A stretch of 64,000 nt of DNA from Limnohabitans sp. INBF002 (GCF_027924905.1 NZ_AP027055.1:248001-312000), one strand, 5' to 3'. Counted from the first letter of the stretch, positions 33,127-44,300 are shown. Translations and numbers: made by a program. Notes: generated by a model from the letters alone, not told the origin.

Positions 33127-34040
33127 CAATGACCCGCCACAAACAACCGTTTGATCGACTTGGGCTCCGCAATGCCCAAGGCATGCAAACCTTGCGCATG
33201 TCCGCTGGCGATGTTGTTGACCTTCATCGAGTCGAGGTTGTCGCGGCTCATCAGCGTGGGGCCGGGCGCAAACTCCATCAGCAGGGCTTGCAGCCAACCC
33301 ATGGCGTAAGGCAGCGAGATGACGGGGCGTTGCTTGCCCACCCAGTGGCCAGCCAGTTGCACCAGTTCGGTCAGCGTCAAGATGTCGGGGCCGCACAGCT
33401 CAAACACTTGGCCTTCGGTGCTCGATGTGTTCACACAATGCACGATGGCCTGCGCCACGTCATGCACCCACACGGGCTGAAAGCGTGTGTGTGCGCCCGC
33501 CAGTGGCATGACTGGAAATACTTTTTGCAGCTTGGCAAACAGATTGATGAACTGGTCGTCTTTGCCAAAGATGACGCTGGGGCGCAGCAGCGTCAAACCC
33601 AACGGCGCTTTTTCGGCGGCCGACAACAGTGCCAATTCACCGCGCGCTTTGCTGCGTTGGTACATCGACGGTCCATGCACATCTGCGCCCAAAGCGCTGA
33701 CGTGAATCAGACGTGTGACGTTTTCAGCATGACAGGCGCGCGCCAAATTGGTAGGCAAAGTGACATGGGCATGCGTGAATTCTTCTTCTGTGCCATGCAG
33801 GATGGCGATGAGGTTGATGACCACATCATGGCCATGCACCAAGGCTTGCAGTTGTTTGGCATCGTGCACATCGGCTTGCACCACGGTGACGCCCGGCATC
33901 ATTTGGATGTGACGCGCAGGCAGGCGGCGCGTTGGCACGGTGATTTGGTGGTGCTGCAGACTCAGGCGTGAGCACACATGACGGCCCACAAAGCCGCTGC
34001 CGCCCAGCACCAAAATTTTCTTGACTGTGGTTTGTTGCAT
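33126..34040 (-). CDS. NDUFA9-like NAD(P)-binding epimerase-family protein
   Basis: A 304-residue atypical SDR. The cofactor loop is VLGGSGFVGRHV (about 11-22), followed by VTVVQADVHD and INLIAILHG. The usual Tyr-X3-Lys appears as YQRSK near residue 125. The group is annotated as complex I NDUFA9-subunit-like or ubiquinone-related in Burkholderiales, but its reaction is unproven. It overlaps cca by one base and is divergent from the sialidase-fold gene across 48 nt. Confidence 0.8.
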   Translation of the reverse strand: MQQTTVKKILVLGGSGFVGRHVCSRLSLQHHQITVPTRRLPARHIQMMPGVTVVQADVHDAKQLQALVHGHDVVINLIAILHGTEEEFTHAHVTLPTNLARACHAENVTRLIHVSALGADVHGPSMYQRSKARGELALLSAAEKAPLGLTLLRPSVIFGKDDQFINLFAKLQKVFPVMPLAGAHTRFQPVWVHDVAQAIVHCVNTSSTEGQVFELCGPDILTLTELVQLAGHWVGKQRPVISLPYAMGWLQALLMEFAPGPTLMSRDNLDSMKVNNIASGHAQGLHALGIAEPKSIKRLFVAGH

Positions 34041-34088
34041 GTTTGAACTGTAGTGCGAATGAAAAACCTGAGTGGTTAGAATTTTTGC

Positions 34089-35294
34089 ATGAAGACACCC
34101 ACACGCCTTGGCCTTGTATTGCTGCTTGCTGTGGCCTTGGGCGATGCCGCTTTGCGCGTGTCATCGCCATCCGGTGTGATGCCTGTGGCGGTGGTTCCCC
34201 ATGCCGCCACCGAACTTCAAGCCTGCGCCGACTACCGTGTGGTGCGCGAAGGCCTTCTCCCGATGCCCGAAGGGGTGCCTGCGGCACATGCCAGCAGTTT
34301 GGTCGCGTTTCCCGAAACACACCCGTTGCACGCGCAAAAAGCATTGGCTGCTTTTTGGTTTGCTGGTACCCGCGAGAGCGGTGCCGATGTGCAAATTGCG
34401 TCGTCTACTTTTGACCCAGCGCGTCAGGCTTGGGACGCGCCGCAGTGGGTGGTGAACCGTCACACCGTGGGCAAGGACTTGGGCATTCAAATTCGCCGCA
34501 TTGGCAACCCCGTGGCTTGGGCTGATGCACGAGGCCGCTTGCACTTGTTTGTGGTGGCCACGGGCTTGGGTGGCTGGGCCGCCTCGCGCGTGGTGCATTT
34601 GACCGAGCAGGCGCCCATGCAGTTCAAGGTGGTGCGCACCTTGCCGCTCACGGCCCTGGTGCCCGCGTTCAACACCAGCACGCTGGTGCGTACGGTGCCC
34701 CTGCCTTTGCGCGATGGCGGTGCGGTGTTGCCTTTGTATTTTGAAATTGGCATCAAGTACGGCGTGGCCGTGCGTTTGAGTCCTGAGGGGGAGATGCAAA
34801 GCATCACCCGCATCACCCAACGCCGCGATGTGTTGCAGCCCACGTTTGTGGCGCATTCGCCCACGCATTGGTCGGCCTTCATGCGTGACTACAGCCCCAC
34901 CGAAATGGTGGCCCATTCTGAAACCTTGGATGCCGGCGCGCATTGGCAAGACGTGGGCAATTTGTCGTTGTCAAACCCTGGCGCATCTATTGCCGCTTTG
35001 CGTCTGTCGTCGGGCGGTTTGATGCTGGCGCACAACCCTGCGGGCCGTGGCCGTGAGGTGTTGTTGCTCAGCATGTCGGCCAATCAGCCGCTGTCGTGGA
35101 CCACGCGCACCTTGATTGACGGTGTGAAAGCAGACGAATACTCATACCCCACGTTGGTTGAAGTGGCGCAAGGATCGACGCTTCAAGGCCTCCCGCCTGA
35201 TGTGTGGTTGAGCTACACCCACATGCGCAAGGCCATTGCCTTCAAGCAGCTGCGTTCCAATTGTTCGCCCCGCCTCGCAAGGAGCCAACCATGA
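34089..35294 (+). CDS. sialidase-fold (BNR/Asp-box) exported protein
   Basis: A 401-residue protein with an N-terminal signal-like segment (1-21). Conserved stretches RRIGNPVAWADARGRLHLFVV (about 137-157), GLGGWAASRVVHL, FNTSTLVRTVPLPLRDGG, VLQPTFVAH, LSNPGASIAALRL and DEYSYPTLVE follow the COG4692/BNR_2 predicted-neuraminidase pattern of six-bladed propellers. Whether it is an active sialidase is unclear; a role in binding or trimming a surface glycan is a fair guess. The stop overlaps the following membrane-protein start (ATGA). A TAGAAT box at 34077-34082 lies only 6 nt before the ATG, so the transcript may be nearly leaderless. Confidence 0.75.
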   Translation: MKTPTRLGLVLLLAVALGDAALRVSSPSGVMPVAVVPHAATELQACADYRVVREGLLPMPEGVPAAHASSLVAFPETHPLHAQKALAAFWFAGTRESGADVQIASSTFDPARQAWDAPQWVVNRHTVGKDLGIQIRRIGNPVAWADARGRLHLFVVATGLGGWAASRVVHLTEQAPMQFKVVRTLPLTALVPAFNTSTLVRTVPLPLRDGGAVLPLYFEIGIKYGVAVRLSPEGEMQSITRITQRRDVLQPTFVAHSPTHWSAFMRDYSPTEMVAHSETLDAGAHWQDVGNLSLSNPGASIAALRLSSGGLMLAHNPAGRGREVLLLSMSANQPLSWTTRTLIDGVKADEYSYPTLVEVAQGSTLQGLPPDVWLSYTHMRKAIAFKQLRSNCSPRLARSQP

Positions 35295-35914
35295 GCTGGA
35301 CCGACATGACCCACGCCGTGCTGCCGCAAGCGGTGTTTTTGCCCTTGTGGGTGAAGTTGTCTTGGGCGTTGGTGGCCTCTGCCGTGGTGCTGCGTTTGAC
35401 GTATGCCTGCAAGCCCACGCTCTGGCCTGCGGCTGTGGTGGCTGTGGTCATGCTGTTGCCACGTACGGATGTGCTGTCGGGCTATTTGGCCTTGGCATTT
35501 CAAACGCCCAGCTTGGTGCTGGTGGCGTGGGCTTTGTGGTGTTGGGCAGATGTGCTTCAGCTGCGTGGGCCGGTGGTTACTACGCCCCTGCCCGTGGCGC
35601 TGCTTGGCGTGCTGTTGGGCTGGGCTTTGGTGTTGGACACCTTGAATTATTGGCCCACGTTTTTTAACCCGCAGCTGTACGCGTTGGGGTTTGAGGCGGC
35701 AGGCTTATGGTGCGTGTTGGCCACCGCTGCTGCTGTACTGCTGTGGACCGAGGTGCCACGACGCTGGGTCTTGAGTGTCGTGGTTGTGCTGGCCGTCTAT
35801 GTGTTGCTGCGCCTGCCTACTGGCAACGTGTGGGACGCTGTGCTGGACCCCTTTGTTTGGCTGGCCTTGCATGTGCAGCTGTGGCGCACTTGGCGTGCGT
35901 CACGTGCGGTTTAA
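35291..35914 (+). CDS. hypothetical inner-membrane protein
   Basis: A 207-residue protein with six or seven hydrophobic segments and no motif I recognise. It starts in a 4-nt overlap with the sialidase-fold gene, with AAGGAG about 8 nt upstream, and ends in a 4-nt overlap with the convergent GtrA-GT39 gene. Translational coupling suggests it works with the sialidase-fold protein, for example in its export or anchoring (inference). Confidence 0.75.
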   Translation: MSWTDMTHAVLPQAVFLPLWVKLSWALVASAVVLRLTYACKPTLWPAAVVAVVMLLPRTDVLSGYLALAFQTPSLVLVAWALWCWADVLQLRGPVVTTPLPVALLGVLLGWALVLDTLNYWPTFFNPQLYALGFEAAGLWCVLATAAAVLLWTEVPRRWVLSVVVVLAVYVLLRLPTGNVWDAVLDPFVWLALHVQLWRTWRASRAV

Positions 35915-38217
35915 GGCTTTTTCACCAACAGGTATTCACGCCAAAACATCACACGCTCTGGTGTTTGCAAACTCTTGAGGTTGATTTCACCTGCAGGGTG
36001 GCGGCCACGCAGTCCAATGCGTTGCGCCAAAATTTGGCAATTGGCTTTTTCGCAATCTGGCGCCGCATCATTCCAGTAGCGGTGTACCACCACCGCATCA
36101 AAGTTTTTCAGGCGTTGGGCGATGTCTGCGTCTTCATTGGGCTCATGGTCCATGTAGGGCGTGATCTTGCCCAAGCCGGGAATCAAAAAGCGCCAACGCT
36201 CAAAGTCACCATTGAAGTTGCTGGGCGTCGCGAGCTTTGCGCTCTGCACTTGGGCAACCACCTCGGCAGAGTAGGTGTTGGCGGCTGTGTGCAACGGCGC
36301 ACTGAGCATGCCAAACCATGCGAACAAGCTGAGAACCAAGCCAAACAGCCAAATCCAACTGGCTTGCAACGTGGGCGCGCTTGCGCGTGAGAACAAGGTG
36401 CCAAACAAGCGCAGCAAGGCCAGCACCTGCAAAGCCAGAATCAGCAACAGACCCAAGCGTCCCCACAGTGGGTAGAGGTCAATGCGCCAACCGGCCCACA
36501 AGAACAGGCCCAAGAAACCCAGCCCCAGCAAACTGAACACGGTACCCAAACCCATGGCCGTGCGCTGCGCCCACTGCGGCAAGCGCCACAGCCAGATGGC
36601 GCACAACACGCTCATCACGGGCATGAGGGGGATCAGGTAACGTGCCGAACGCTGGCTGGGCACCATGAAGAACACGCTCAGCAATAACACATAGATCCAC
36701 AGCACCGCTTGCGGTTGCACCACGCCGCTCAAGCGTGCGCGCCAAGCGGGGCGCATTTGGAACAGGCCCCATATTGCCACCCCCATGATGAGTGGCCCAA
36801 GCATGGCGCCGTTTTGCAACAAGCCTAGAGCCTGTACCCAAACGCTAAAGCCGCCGACAAAGGCCGTGCGTAAATAGCTGGGGCCGCCAGCACTGACTTT
36901 GCCCCAGTTCTCACCCACCACAAACTCGCGCCACACGCCCATGGGGTCGGGGTCGACCACAAACCACAAGGCAAACAAGCCCAATGCAAATGCGGTGCTC
37001 AGCGCCACGCGCAAAAACCATGCACGCCAAGCCGTGTGGTTGAGCCAGCACAGACTGACGAACAGCGTGGCCGCCAGCGGGGCAATCAGCACAAACGATT
37101 TGTACAAAGCCACCATGCCCCAGCTGAGGCCTGCCACAGCAAACAGGCTGAGCGAAGGTTTGAAGTTGTCGCCTTGCCCGCCTTGGCTGCGCGCGCGCAG
37201 CACTTGGCACAGCAGCCACCAAAACGGCAGGTTCATCCAGAAGGTTTCAATCGCGCTGGTCAGGTAGGGGCGGCCGTAGCGGTAGGTACTGAAGCAGCCC
37301 AAGAAAATCAAGCCCGCCATCAAGCCCAAGGTGTTGGCGTTGAGCACTTTAGGGAACGGGGTTGGTTCGGTTTTGTGGCGCAGCCAGTCGGTCGCCAAGG
37401 CACGTGCCGCCCACACCACCAAGGCGGTGTTGGCCACGGTGTAGAGCAAGCTGGGGGTACGCAGCCACAGCAATTTCCACTCAAGGCCCAGCCACGGCAC
37501 GACCATGGCTTGCCAAAACAGCAGCGGGGGCTTGGTGTTGCGCATGTGGTCGAGTTCAGAGGCGAGTGGCAGCCACGCGCCGGTGGCGTGCGCTTGCAGC
37601 CAAGTTTTGAACGCAATGTGGGTGTAGACCAACTCGTCGCCGTTGCGCGGGATGTTTTCACCGCCCAGGTCAAACATATAAACCAACACGGCCAGCACCA
37701 ACAAGCCGAGCGTGATGCTTTGGTAGCGCTGGGTGCGTTCGTCGTCCGACACTTCGCGTGGGTTACCTTTGAAGGTCCACCAGTCGTTGGCAAAGTAGTT
37801 GATGACACTGGCCAGCACAATGGCCAGCACGTTGCCCAGCAAGTAATGCACATGTTGGGCGAGCCACAGTGTCAAGATGTATTGCACGCTGGTGCCCAGC
37901 CACGAGGCTAATCCGTAACGCACAAACTGCGTGCCGATGCCGCCATGAAACTCGGCGTGGCGGTCACGCCATGTCCACAAACGGTTCCATGCAAAGTTGT
38001 TGACCGTAGCCAGAAAAATAGCGATGGCCAACGAGGCATATAAGCGCTGCTCGCCCGAGGTGATGGACGCCAATAAAAACTCTTGGCACACATACAACAC
38101 CGCCAAATTCACCACCGTGCCGCTGGCCCCAACCAAGCCAAATTTGATGTAGCGCCAACGCGTCAATAAGGTTTGCGCGAAGGAGGTGTTGGGCTCGGCG
38201 GAGGTGTGTGTGGTCAT
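35911..38217 (-). CDS. fusion protein: GtrA domain plus GT39/ArnT-like GT-C glycosyltransferase
   Basis: A 768-residue polytopic membrane protein. Residues 20-155 form a GtrA domain with four helices (YIKFGLVGASGTVVNL, NNFAWNRLWTW, FANDWWTFK). From about 170 on it is a GT-C transferase of the PMT/ArnT type: GDELVY (193-198) corresponds to the catalytic Asp-Glu of the first periplasmic loop and KPPLLFW (229-235) to the conserved ArnT loop. ArnT-like enzymes use polyprenyl-phosphate sugars as donors on the periplasmic side. Fusing the putative flippase to the transferase is unusual; both parts are normally separate genes. The heptosyltransferase-family gene ends 1 nt upstream. Confidence 0.85.
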   Translation of the reverse strand: MTTHTSAEPNTSFAQTLLTRWRYIKFGLVGASGTVVNLAVLYVCQEFLLASITSGEQRLYASLAIAIFLATVNNFAWNRLWTWRDRHAEFHGGIGTQFVRYGLASWLGTSVQYILTLWLAQHVHYLLGNVLAIVLASVINYFANDWWTFKGNPREVSDDERTQRYQSITLGLLVLAVLVYMFDLGGENIPRNGDELVYTHIAFKTWLQAHATGAWLPLASELDHMRNTKPPLLFWQAMVVPWLGLEWKLLWLRTPSLLYTVANTALVVWAARALATDWLRHKTEPTPFPKVLNANTLGLMAGLIFLGCFSTYRYGRPYLTSAIETFWMNLPFWWLLCQVLRARSQGGQGDNFKPSLSLFAVAGLSWGMVALYKSFVLIAPLAATLFVSLCWLNHTAWRAWFLRVALSTAFALGLFALWFVVDPDPMGVWREFVVGENWGKVSAGGPSYLRTAFVGGFSVWVQALGLLQNGAMLGPLIMGVAIWGLFQMRPAWRARLSGVVQPQAVLWIYVLLLSVFFMVPSQRSARYLIPLMPVMSVLCAIWLWRLPQWAQRTAMGLGTVFSLLGLGFLGLFLWAGWRIDLYPLWGRLGLLLILALQVLALLRLFGTLFSRASAPTLQASWIWLFGLVLSLFAWFGMLSAPLHTAANTYSAEVVAQVQSAKLATPSNFNGDFERWRFLIPGLGKITPYMDHEPNEDADIAQRLKNFDAVVVHRYWNDAAPDCEKANCQILAQRIGLRGRHPAGEINLKSLQTPERVMFWREYLLVKKP

Positions 38218-39474
38218 TTAGATGAGCTGCAATTTGTGCAACACCAGTTTTTCGACCTCAGCCACGGTGATGACTTTGAGGCACTGGTTGTCACCGTCAC
38301 AAAAGCTGTCACGGTGGTTATAGGCGGTCAAGCAAGGCGAGCAGGCCATGCCCGATTCGAGCACGGTGGCACGCTCGCTGATGGGGCCATACAAGCGGCC
38401 CGTTTCTGGGCCGAAGAAGGCAATCACATCAATGGGTGTGAGGCTGGCGAAATGGCCAGGCCCGCCATCGTTGGTGACCAACAACTCGGCGTTGTGAAAC
38501 AACATCAGCAACTCACGCAGGTTGCGCGTGTAGCCCGTGAGGCCAATGCACAGGGGGTGGTTGACGGCGTGCAGCACGCGTTGGGCTTGAGGGGTGTCTT
38601 CGGGCAGGCCAATCACGCCCACGGCACAGCCGTTGGCGATCAGCGTTTTGGCCAGTGCGATGTAGCTGTCTTCGGGCCACGCGCGGATGGGCAAAGCGCC
38701 GCCGCTCACGTACAACAGCACGCGTTTGGAATTGCCCATGAAGCTGGCGAAGTCGGCGTTCAAACGGTCTTGAAAGCCTTGCAACTCAGCCGCGTCCACC
38801 GGCAGCTGCGGCAGGCTGTGTTGAATGGTTGGCAATACAAAACGGGTGAGCGGGCGTGTGGTGGTGTCGTGCAACTGAGCCGATGTCCACTGCAAAGCGG
38901 CTTCCATCACCTTGGCCAAGCCGACAAACTGCAAGCTGATGTGTTGGTAGGTGTTGTAGGGCACAGGCGCGTTGATGAAGCTGCCGCGGTACAAGCCTTC
39001 TTGTGTGTGTGCCGTGAAGCCCACGCGCACACGGGCGCCGCAAGCGTAGCTCAACAAGGCGCTGATGCGCGAGAACAGCTCACAGTCCATCACGCCGTCG
39101 AGTTGCAAGGCGCGCAAGTTGCGCGTGGTGTGCCACAGGTCGTGCAGCAAGGTGCTGAGTGACGAGTCGTCCAGCGAGTGCAAATTGGCTTCGGGCACAA
39201 AGCCCAGCAAGCGCATCACGCCTTGGTTTTTCTTGAGTTGCAACACATGCAGGTCGGCACCTGGGTGCTTGGCTTTGAGGGTTTCAAACATGGCTTTGGC
39301 CAACACCACCGAACCCATTTCGGACAACAAAATCACCAAAATTCGCGGCGTGGCATTGCGATGCTGACGTGCATGGGGGGCCAGCAGCGCCAGGAGTTTG
39401 GACCAGCCAGAGAGCAGGGCGCACAACGCTTGGCCTACCCAGCGATCGATTGCGCGTTGTGTCGAAATTTTCAT
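38218..39474 (-). CDS. GT9 heptosyltransferase-family protein
   Basis: A 418-residue GT-B enzyme resembling LPS heptosyltransferases. [29 protein letters not shown] (about 42-70) is the N-terminal Rossmann element, and [18 protein letters not shown] (about 340-357) matches the family's nucleotide-sugar loop (TxDxGxxH). [17 protein letters not shown] also fits. The substrate may not be heptose. It is next to the GtrA-GT39 fusion with no spacer, so the two probably form one operon. An ATG at 39522 is in frame, but 39474 yields the better N terminus. The start faces tal across 67 nt. Confidence 0.82.
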   Translation of the reverse strand: MKISTQRAIDRWVGQALCALLSGWSKLLALLAPHARQHRNATPRILVILLSEMGSVVLAKAMFETLKAKHPGADLHVLQLKKNQGVMRLLGFVPEANLHSLDDSSLSTLLHDLWHTTRNLRALQLDGVMDCELFSRISALLSYACGARVRVGFTAHTQEGLYRGSFINAPVPYNTYQHISLQFVGLAKVMEAALQWTSAQLHDTTTRPLTRFVLPTIQHSLPQLPVDAAELQGFQDRLNADFASFMGNSKRVLLYVSGGALPIRAWPEDSYIALAKTLIANGCAVGVIGLPEDTPQAQRVLHAVNHPLCIGLTGYTRNLRELLMLFHNAELLVTNDGGPGHFASLTPIDVIAFFGPETGRLYGPISERATVLESGMACSPCLTAYNHRDSFCDGDNQCLKVITVAEVEKLVLHKLQLI

Positions 39475-39541
39475 AGTGCTGAAATTATCCCATTCCCCTA
39501 ACGGTGCCTTGGCGCAGCTCATACGCCTGATAATTCAGTTT

Positions 39542-40483
39542 ATGAACCAACTCGACGCCCTCAAGCAATTCACCACCGTCGTGGCTGACACTGGCGACTT
39601 CAAGCAACTCGCTCAGTTCCAACCGCAAGACGCCACCACCAACCCATCGCTGATTTTGAAAGCGGTGCAAAAACCAGAATACCTACCTTTGCTCAAAGAC
39701 ACCGTGGCCGCCCACGGCAACGAGCCCATGGACGCGCAAATTGACCGCTTGCTGGTGCGCTTTGGTTGCGAAATTTTGGCCACCATTCCCGGCCGCGTGT
39801 CCACCGAAGTGGATGCTCGCTTGAGCTTTGACACGGCAGCGACTGTGGCCCGTGCCAAACGCATCATGGCTTTGTACGAAGCGCAAGGCGTGAAGCGCGA
39901 GCGCGTGCTCATCAAAATCGCGTCCACGTGGGAGGGCATTCAAGCCGCTGCCGAGTTGGAGCGCGAAGGCATTCGCACCAACCTGACCCTGCTGTTTTCA
40001 TTCGCCCAAGCTGTGGCGTGTGGTGATGCCAAGGTGCAACTCATTTCCCCGTTTGTGGGCCGCATTTACGACTGGTACAAAAAGTCGGCGGGAACTGCGT
40101 GGGTCGAGGCCGACAACGCCAATGCCAACGACCCCGGCGTGAAGTCGGTGCGCGCCATTTACAACCACTACAAACGCCACGGCATCAAGACCGAGGTGAT
40201 GGGTGCGAGCTTTCGCAACGTGGGCCAAATCACGGCCTTGGCGGGCTGCGATTTGTTGACCATCGCGCCTGAGTTGCTGGCGCAGTTGGGTGCATCCAAT
40301 GAGCCGTTGGTGCAAGCTTTGAGCGCGTCAGCTGCGATGCAACTGGACTTGCCAGAGGTGCATCACACAGAAGCCTCGTTCCGCTTCGCCATGAACGAAG
40401 ACGCGATGGCCACCGAGAAATTGGCTGAAGGCATTCGCGCTTTCTGTGTGGATGCGGTGAAGCTTGAAGCATTGATGCACTAA
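39542..40483 (+). CDS. tal: transaldolase
   Basis: A 313-residue TIM-barrel enzyme. [11 protein letters not shown] (30-40), the Schiff-base lysine K125 in [11 protein letters not shown], and [12 protein letters not shown] are diagnostic of TalA/B. It moves a dihydroxyacetone unit between sedoheptulose-7-P and glyceraldehyde-3-P in the pentose phosphate pathway. The frame is open further upstream into the divergent gene, but ATG 39542 gives the family start [12 protein letters not shown] strong terminator follows. Confidence 0.96.
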   Translation: MNQLDALKQFTTVVADTGDFKQLAQFQPQDATTNPSLILKAVQKPEYLPLLKDTVAAHGNEPMDAQIDRLLVRFGCEILATIPGRVSTEVDARLSFDTAATVARAKRIMALYEAQGVKRERVLIKIASTWEGIQAAAELEREGIRTNLTLLFSFAQAVACGDAKVQLISPFVGRIYDWYKKSAGTAWVEADNANANDPGVKSVRAIYNHYKRHGIKTEVMGASFRNVGQITALAGCDLLTIAPELLAQLGASNEPLVQALSASAAMQLDLPEVHHTEASFRFAMNEDAMATEKLAEGIRAFCVDAVKLEALMH

Positions 40484-40500
40484 GTCGCTGAGTACAGACG

Positions 40501-40531
40501 AAAAAAAGCCCCGCGTTGCGGGGCTTTTTTT
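40501..40531. terminator. bidirectional rho-independent terminator, tal / groEL
   Basis: AAAAAAAGCCCCGC and GCGGGGCTTTTTTT form a perfect 14-bp stem around a GTT loop, with T-runs on both strands. It lies 17 nt after tal and serves both convergent genes, although groEL ends 135 nt away. Confidence 0.92.
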
Positions 40532-40665
40532 ATTGGGTTTGTCAGTCTGCAAAAAATGCATCACGACGCAGCATGAGGTGCCAAACCAAGGCGCAAGGGC
40601 GTAGACAGTGGCATCGCCACGGCAAGCCCTTGCAACGCCGGTGTGGCGCCTCAGGCAAGGAGCAA

Positions 40666-42330
<1,665 letters not shown>

Positions 42331-42352
42331 TTAAATTTCTGAATTCGTGAAC

Positions 42353-42640
42353 TTATTCGACAACGGCGAACAGGTCTTCTTCTTTCATGACCAACAGTTC
42401 GTCGCCAGCCACCTTGACGGTTTGGCCGCTGTATTTGCCGAACAACACGCGGTCGCCGACTTTCACTGTCAGAGCTTTGGTCTCGCCTTTGTCATTGGTC
42501 TTGCCTGGGCCGACGGCCACAACTTCACCTTGATCAGGCTTTTCAGCAGCTGAATCAGGGATGACGATGCCAGAGGCGGTTTTGGTTTCGCTTTCGATAC
42601 GTTTAACGATCACGCGGTCGCCGAGAGGACGAAGTTTCAT
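42353..42640 (-). CDS. groS: co-chaperonin GroES
   Basis: A 95-residue Gro[16 protein letters not shown] at the start, a mobile loop with [13 protein letters not shown] (about 19-31) that contacts GroEL, and the closing [12 protein letters not shown] and [14 protein letters not shown]. It caps the GroEL ring. It is the first gene of the operon, with the CIRCE site about 84 nt upstream of its start codon. Confidence 0.99.
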   Translation of the reverse strand: MKLRPLGDRVIVKRIESETKTASGIVIPDSAAEKPDQGEVVAVGPGKTNDKGETKALTVKVGDRVLFGKYSGQTVKVAGDELLVMKEEDLFAVVE

Positions 42641-42723
42641 TGCATCTCCAAATAGGAACTAAGGGTTTGAAAGCAAAGCGCCCAGACACGCTGGACGCCG
42701 ATTAAGCCACTGGCGGGGCGCTG

Positions 42724-42750
42724 TTAGCACTCCCTGCCATTGAGTGCTAA
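42724..42750 (-). promoter_or_regulatory. CIRCE operator (HrcA site)
   Basis: TTAGCACTC, nine bases, then GAGTGCTAA: an exact match to the CIRCE consensus. HrcA repressor binds this inverted repeat and releases groESL on heat shock. hrcA itself is not in the window. Confidence 0.97.
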
Positions 42751-42776
42751 TTTTAGGCCATCTTGATGAATTTCAA
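42750..42776 (-). promoter_or_regulatory. candidate groESL promoter
   Basis: Reading leftward, TTGAAA (42771-42776) and TAAAAT (42750-42755) are separated by 15 nt and sit just upstream of, and touching, CIRCE. This resembles a vegetative promoter with a slightly short spacer. CTTGAAA also resembles a sigma-32 -35 box, but no CCCCAT-like -10 is seen. Confidence 0.55.
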
Positions 42777-42895
42777 GAGGTCAGCCGCGCATAAGACGCG
42801 TTGTTTTGAGTTGTCGATGAAGTATTTGTAGTTAACCATGTTGAATTTGTTGCTTTGTACGCTAGGCCCGATATGCTTTTGCGACGAGGTCATGG

Positions 42896-43678
42896 ATGAA
42901 ATTCACACGCATCACCCTTTCAATTTGCTGCGCATTGCTGTTGTCTGTGTCTGCCATGGCACAAGGGTTCAGCGTCAGCAGTTCAGCGCCGTCCCAGGTC
43001 GCGCACTTCAAGCCCGAACAAATTCGCGCGTTTGCACAAAAGGTCGAGCGCACGCTGGCTGACACGGGCGCGCGCGTTGCCATCATTGCCAGGATGGGGC
43101 GGCCGGCTTCTGAGCTGCCAGAAGGCATGCACTTCACGCATGTGGCGTTTGCCGTTCGTGGTGAGAAGTCGGTGGGCTATGCCATCCAAAACTTGTACCA
43201 GCTCGACGATCACCCCGATGTGAGCGCCCTTGTGCAAGATGTGCCTGTTGAGTTTTTCAAAGGCGTGGTCACGCTGGAGTCTGGCTTGATCATTCCTTCA
43301 CCCGTGTTGCAAGACAAATTACTCAAGGTGATTGCCTCGCCGACTTACCAGCAGTTGCATCAGCGCGACTATTCGGTCATTGCCAACCCCTACACCCTGG
43401 GGCGGCAAAACTGCACGGAGTTTGTGTTGGATGTGCTGAATGCGGCGATCTACCAAACCAGTGACATTCAGGCGATCAAAGCCTACGAAAAAGCCCATTT
43501 CGTCGCGCAACCTGTGCATGTGAACGCATTCAAGCTCATGCTGGGGGCTATGTTGGATGCGGAAGTGTCGCTGTCGGACCACCGCGGTCTGCCCGTGACC
43601 GCCACTTTCGAGCGCCTTGCCGACTACCTACAAACGTACGACACGGGCGCGGTGGTCAAAAGGGTCTATTCGGACTGA
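42896..43678 (+). CDS. DUF2145 exported protein
   Basis: A 260-residue protein with a signal peptide (residues 1-22, cleavage after AMA-Q). It matches the DUF2145 family by overall pattern. HFTHVAFAV (79-87) and LGRQNCTEFVLDVLNA (168-183) place His82 before Cys173, the order found in circularly permuted papain-like (YiiX/NlpC-type) hydrolases, so a periplasmic amidase or peptidase is possible but unproven. It ends shortly before a shared terminator. Confidence 0.8.
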   Translation: MKFTRITLSICCALLLSVSAMAQGFSVSSSAPSQVAHFKPEQIRAFAQKVERTLADTGARVAIIARMGRPASELPEGMHFTHVAFAVRGEKSVGYAIQNLYQLDDHPDVSALVQDVPVEFFKGVVTLESGLIIPSPVLQDKLLKVIASPTYQQLHQRDYSVIANPYTLGRQNCTEFVLDVLNAAIYQTSDIQAIKAYEKAHFVAQPVHVNAFKLMLGAMLDAEVSLSDHRGLPVTATFERLADYLQTYDTGAVVKRVYSD

Positions 43679-43692
43679 TGCATCAGCCCAAT

Positions 43693-43722
43693 AAAAAAAG
43701 CGCCCTGAGGGGCGCTTTTTTT
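43693..43722. terminator. bidirectional terminator after DUF2145 gene
   Basis: AAAAAAAGCGCCC and GGGCGCTTTTTTT form a 13-bp stem around a TGAG loop. It lies between convergent genes; its right T-run includes the first bases of the minus-strand stop codon. Confidence 0.92.
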
Positions 43723-44104
43723 ATTCGCTGCGGCTTTGTGCGCAGCGAATGTCAGCCATGACTCGGTAATCGGTCAAGGCGCTGTCCCACATGCGGGCTT
43801 CGCGGTCAGCTTTGAACCAGGCCACGAGTTGACGTTTGCAGTATTTGCCGAAAACCACCAAACACATCAAGACGGCAGCCCACAACACGACCCAAGCGCC
43901 CAGCTCTTGGCCTTCTTGCGATGCGTCAACGATGTCATAGATCGAAGCGATGAGGCTCAAGGCGCCAAACATCAACAACACCGCGGCGTAAGTGCTTTCT
44001 TGCTGGAGACGTTGAACAACGTTTTTAGCTGATGCGTAAGCGCGCTCAAAGCGGGTGACGCCGGGGTGGCTGGTGGTGTAGCTGATGTTGACGAACGTGG
44101 TCAT
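43721..44104 (-). CDS. hypothetical two-helix membrane protein
   Basis: A 127-residue protein with two hydrophobic segments (about 38-57 and 69-86) flanked by charged ends. I recognise no family. AAGGA lies 5-8 nt before the ATG, which supports it as a real gene. A short perfect palindrome (44122-44134) sits in its promoter region. Confidence 0.7.
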   Translation of the reverse strand: MTTFVNISYTTSHPGVTRFERAYASAKNVVQRLQQESTYAAVLLMFGALSLIASIYDIVDASQEGQELGAWVVLWAAVLMCLVVFGKYCKRQLVAWFKADREARMWDSALTDYRVMADIRCAQSRSE

Positions 44105-44121
44105 GGAAATCCTTAAATGTC

Positions 44122-44134
44122 TCAGTCAGACTGA
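44122..44134. promoter_or_regulatory. palindrome upstream of the two-helix membrane protein gene
   Basis: TCAGTC A GACTGA is a perfect inverted repeat 18 nt before the start codon of the leftward gene. It could be an operator. Confidence 0.4.
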
Positions 44135-44150
44135 AGTAAGGTTGAAGTAT

Positions 44151-44162
44151 AGGGTTAACCCT
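44151..44162. promoter_or_regulatory. 12-bp perfect palindrome AGGGTTAACCCT
   Basis: A self-complementary 12-mer in the AT-rich divergent spacer between the membrane-protein gene and the outer-membrane protein gene. A dimeric regulator site is plausible, but there is no other evidence. Confidence 0.4.
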
Positions 44163-44300
44163 AAATCCTTGCAAGTCTCTGGAAATCATGTGCATCTGCG
44201 TGGGGAACGATGTCTATCTACCTATCATTTGTTAATAAAATATTACAAAAATAGTTTTAAACTTCTTTTTGTAAATATAAATAACTCATATTTAATTTAC

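Noticed and set aside
33127-33396. N-terminal extension of the cca frame
   Set aside because: The extension lies inside the NDUFA9-like gene and lacks similarity to Cca; the conserved start MKTYLVGGAVRD is at 33126.
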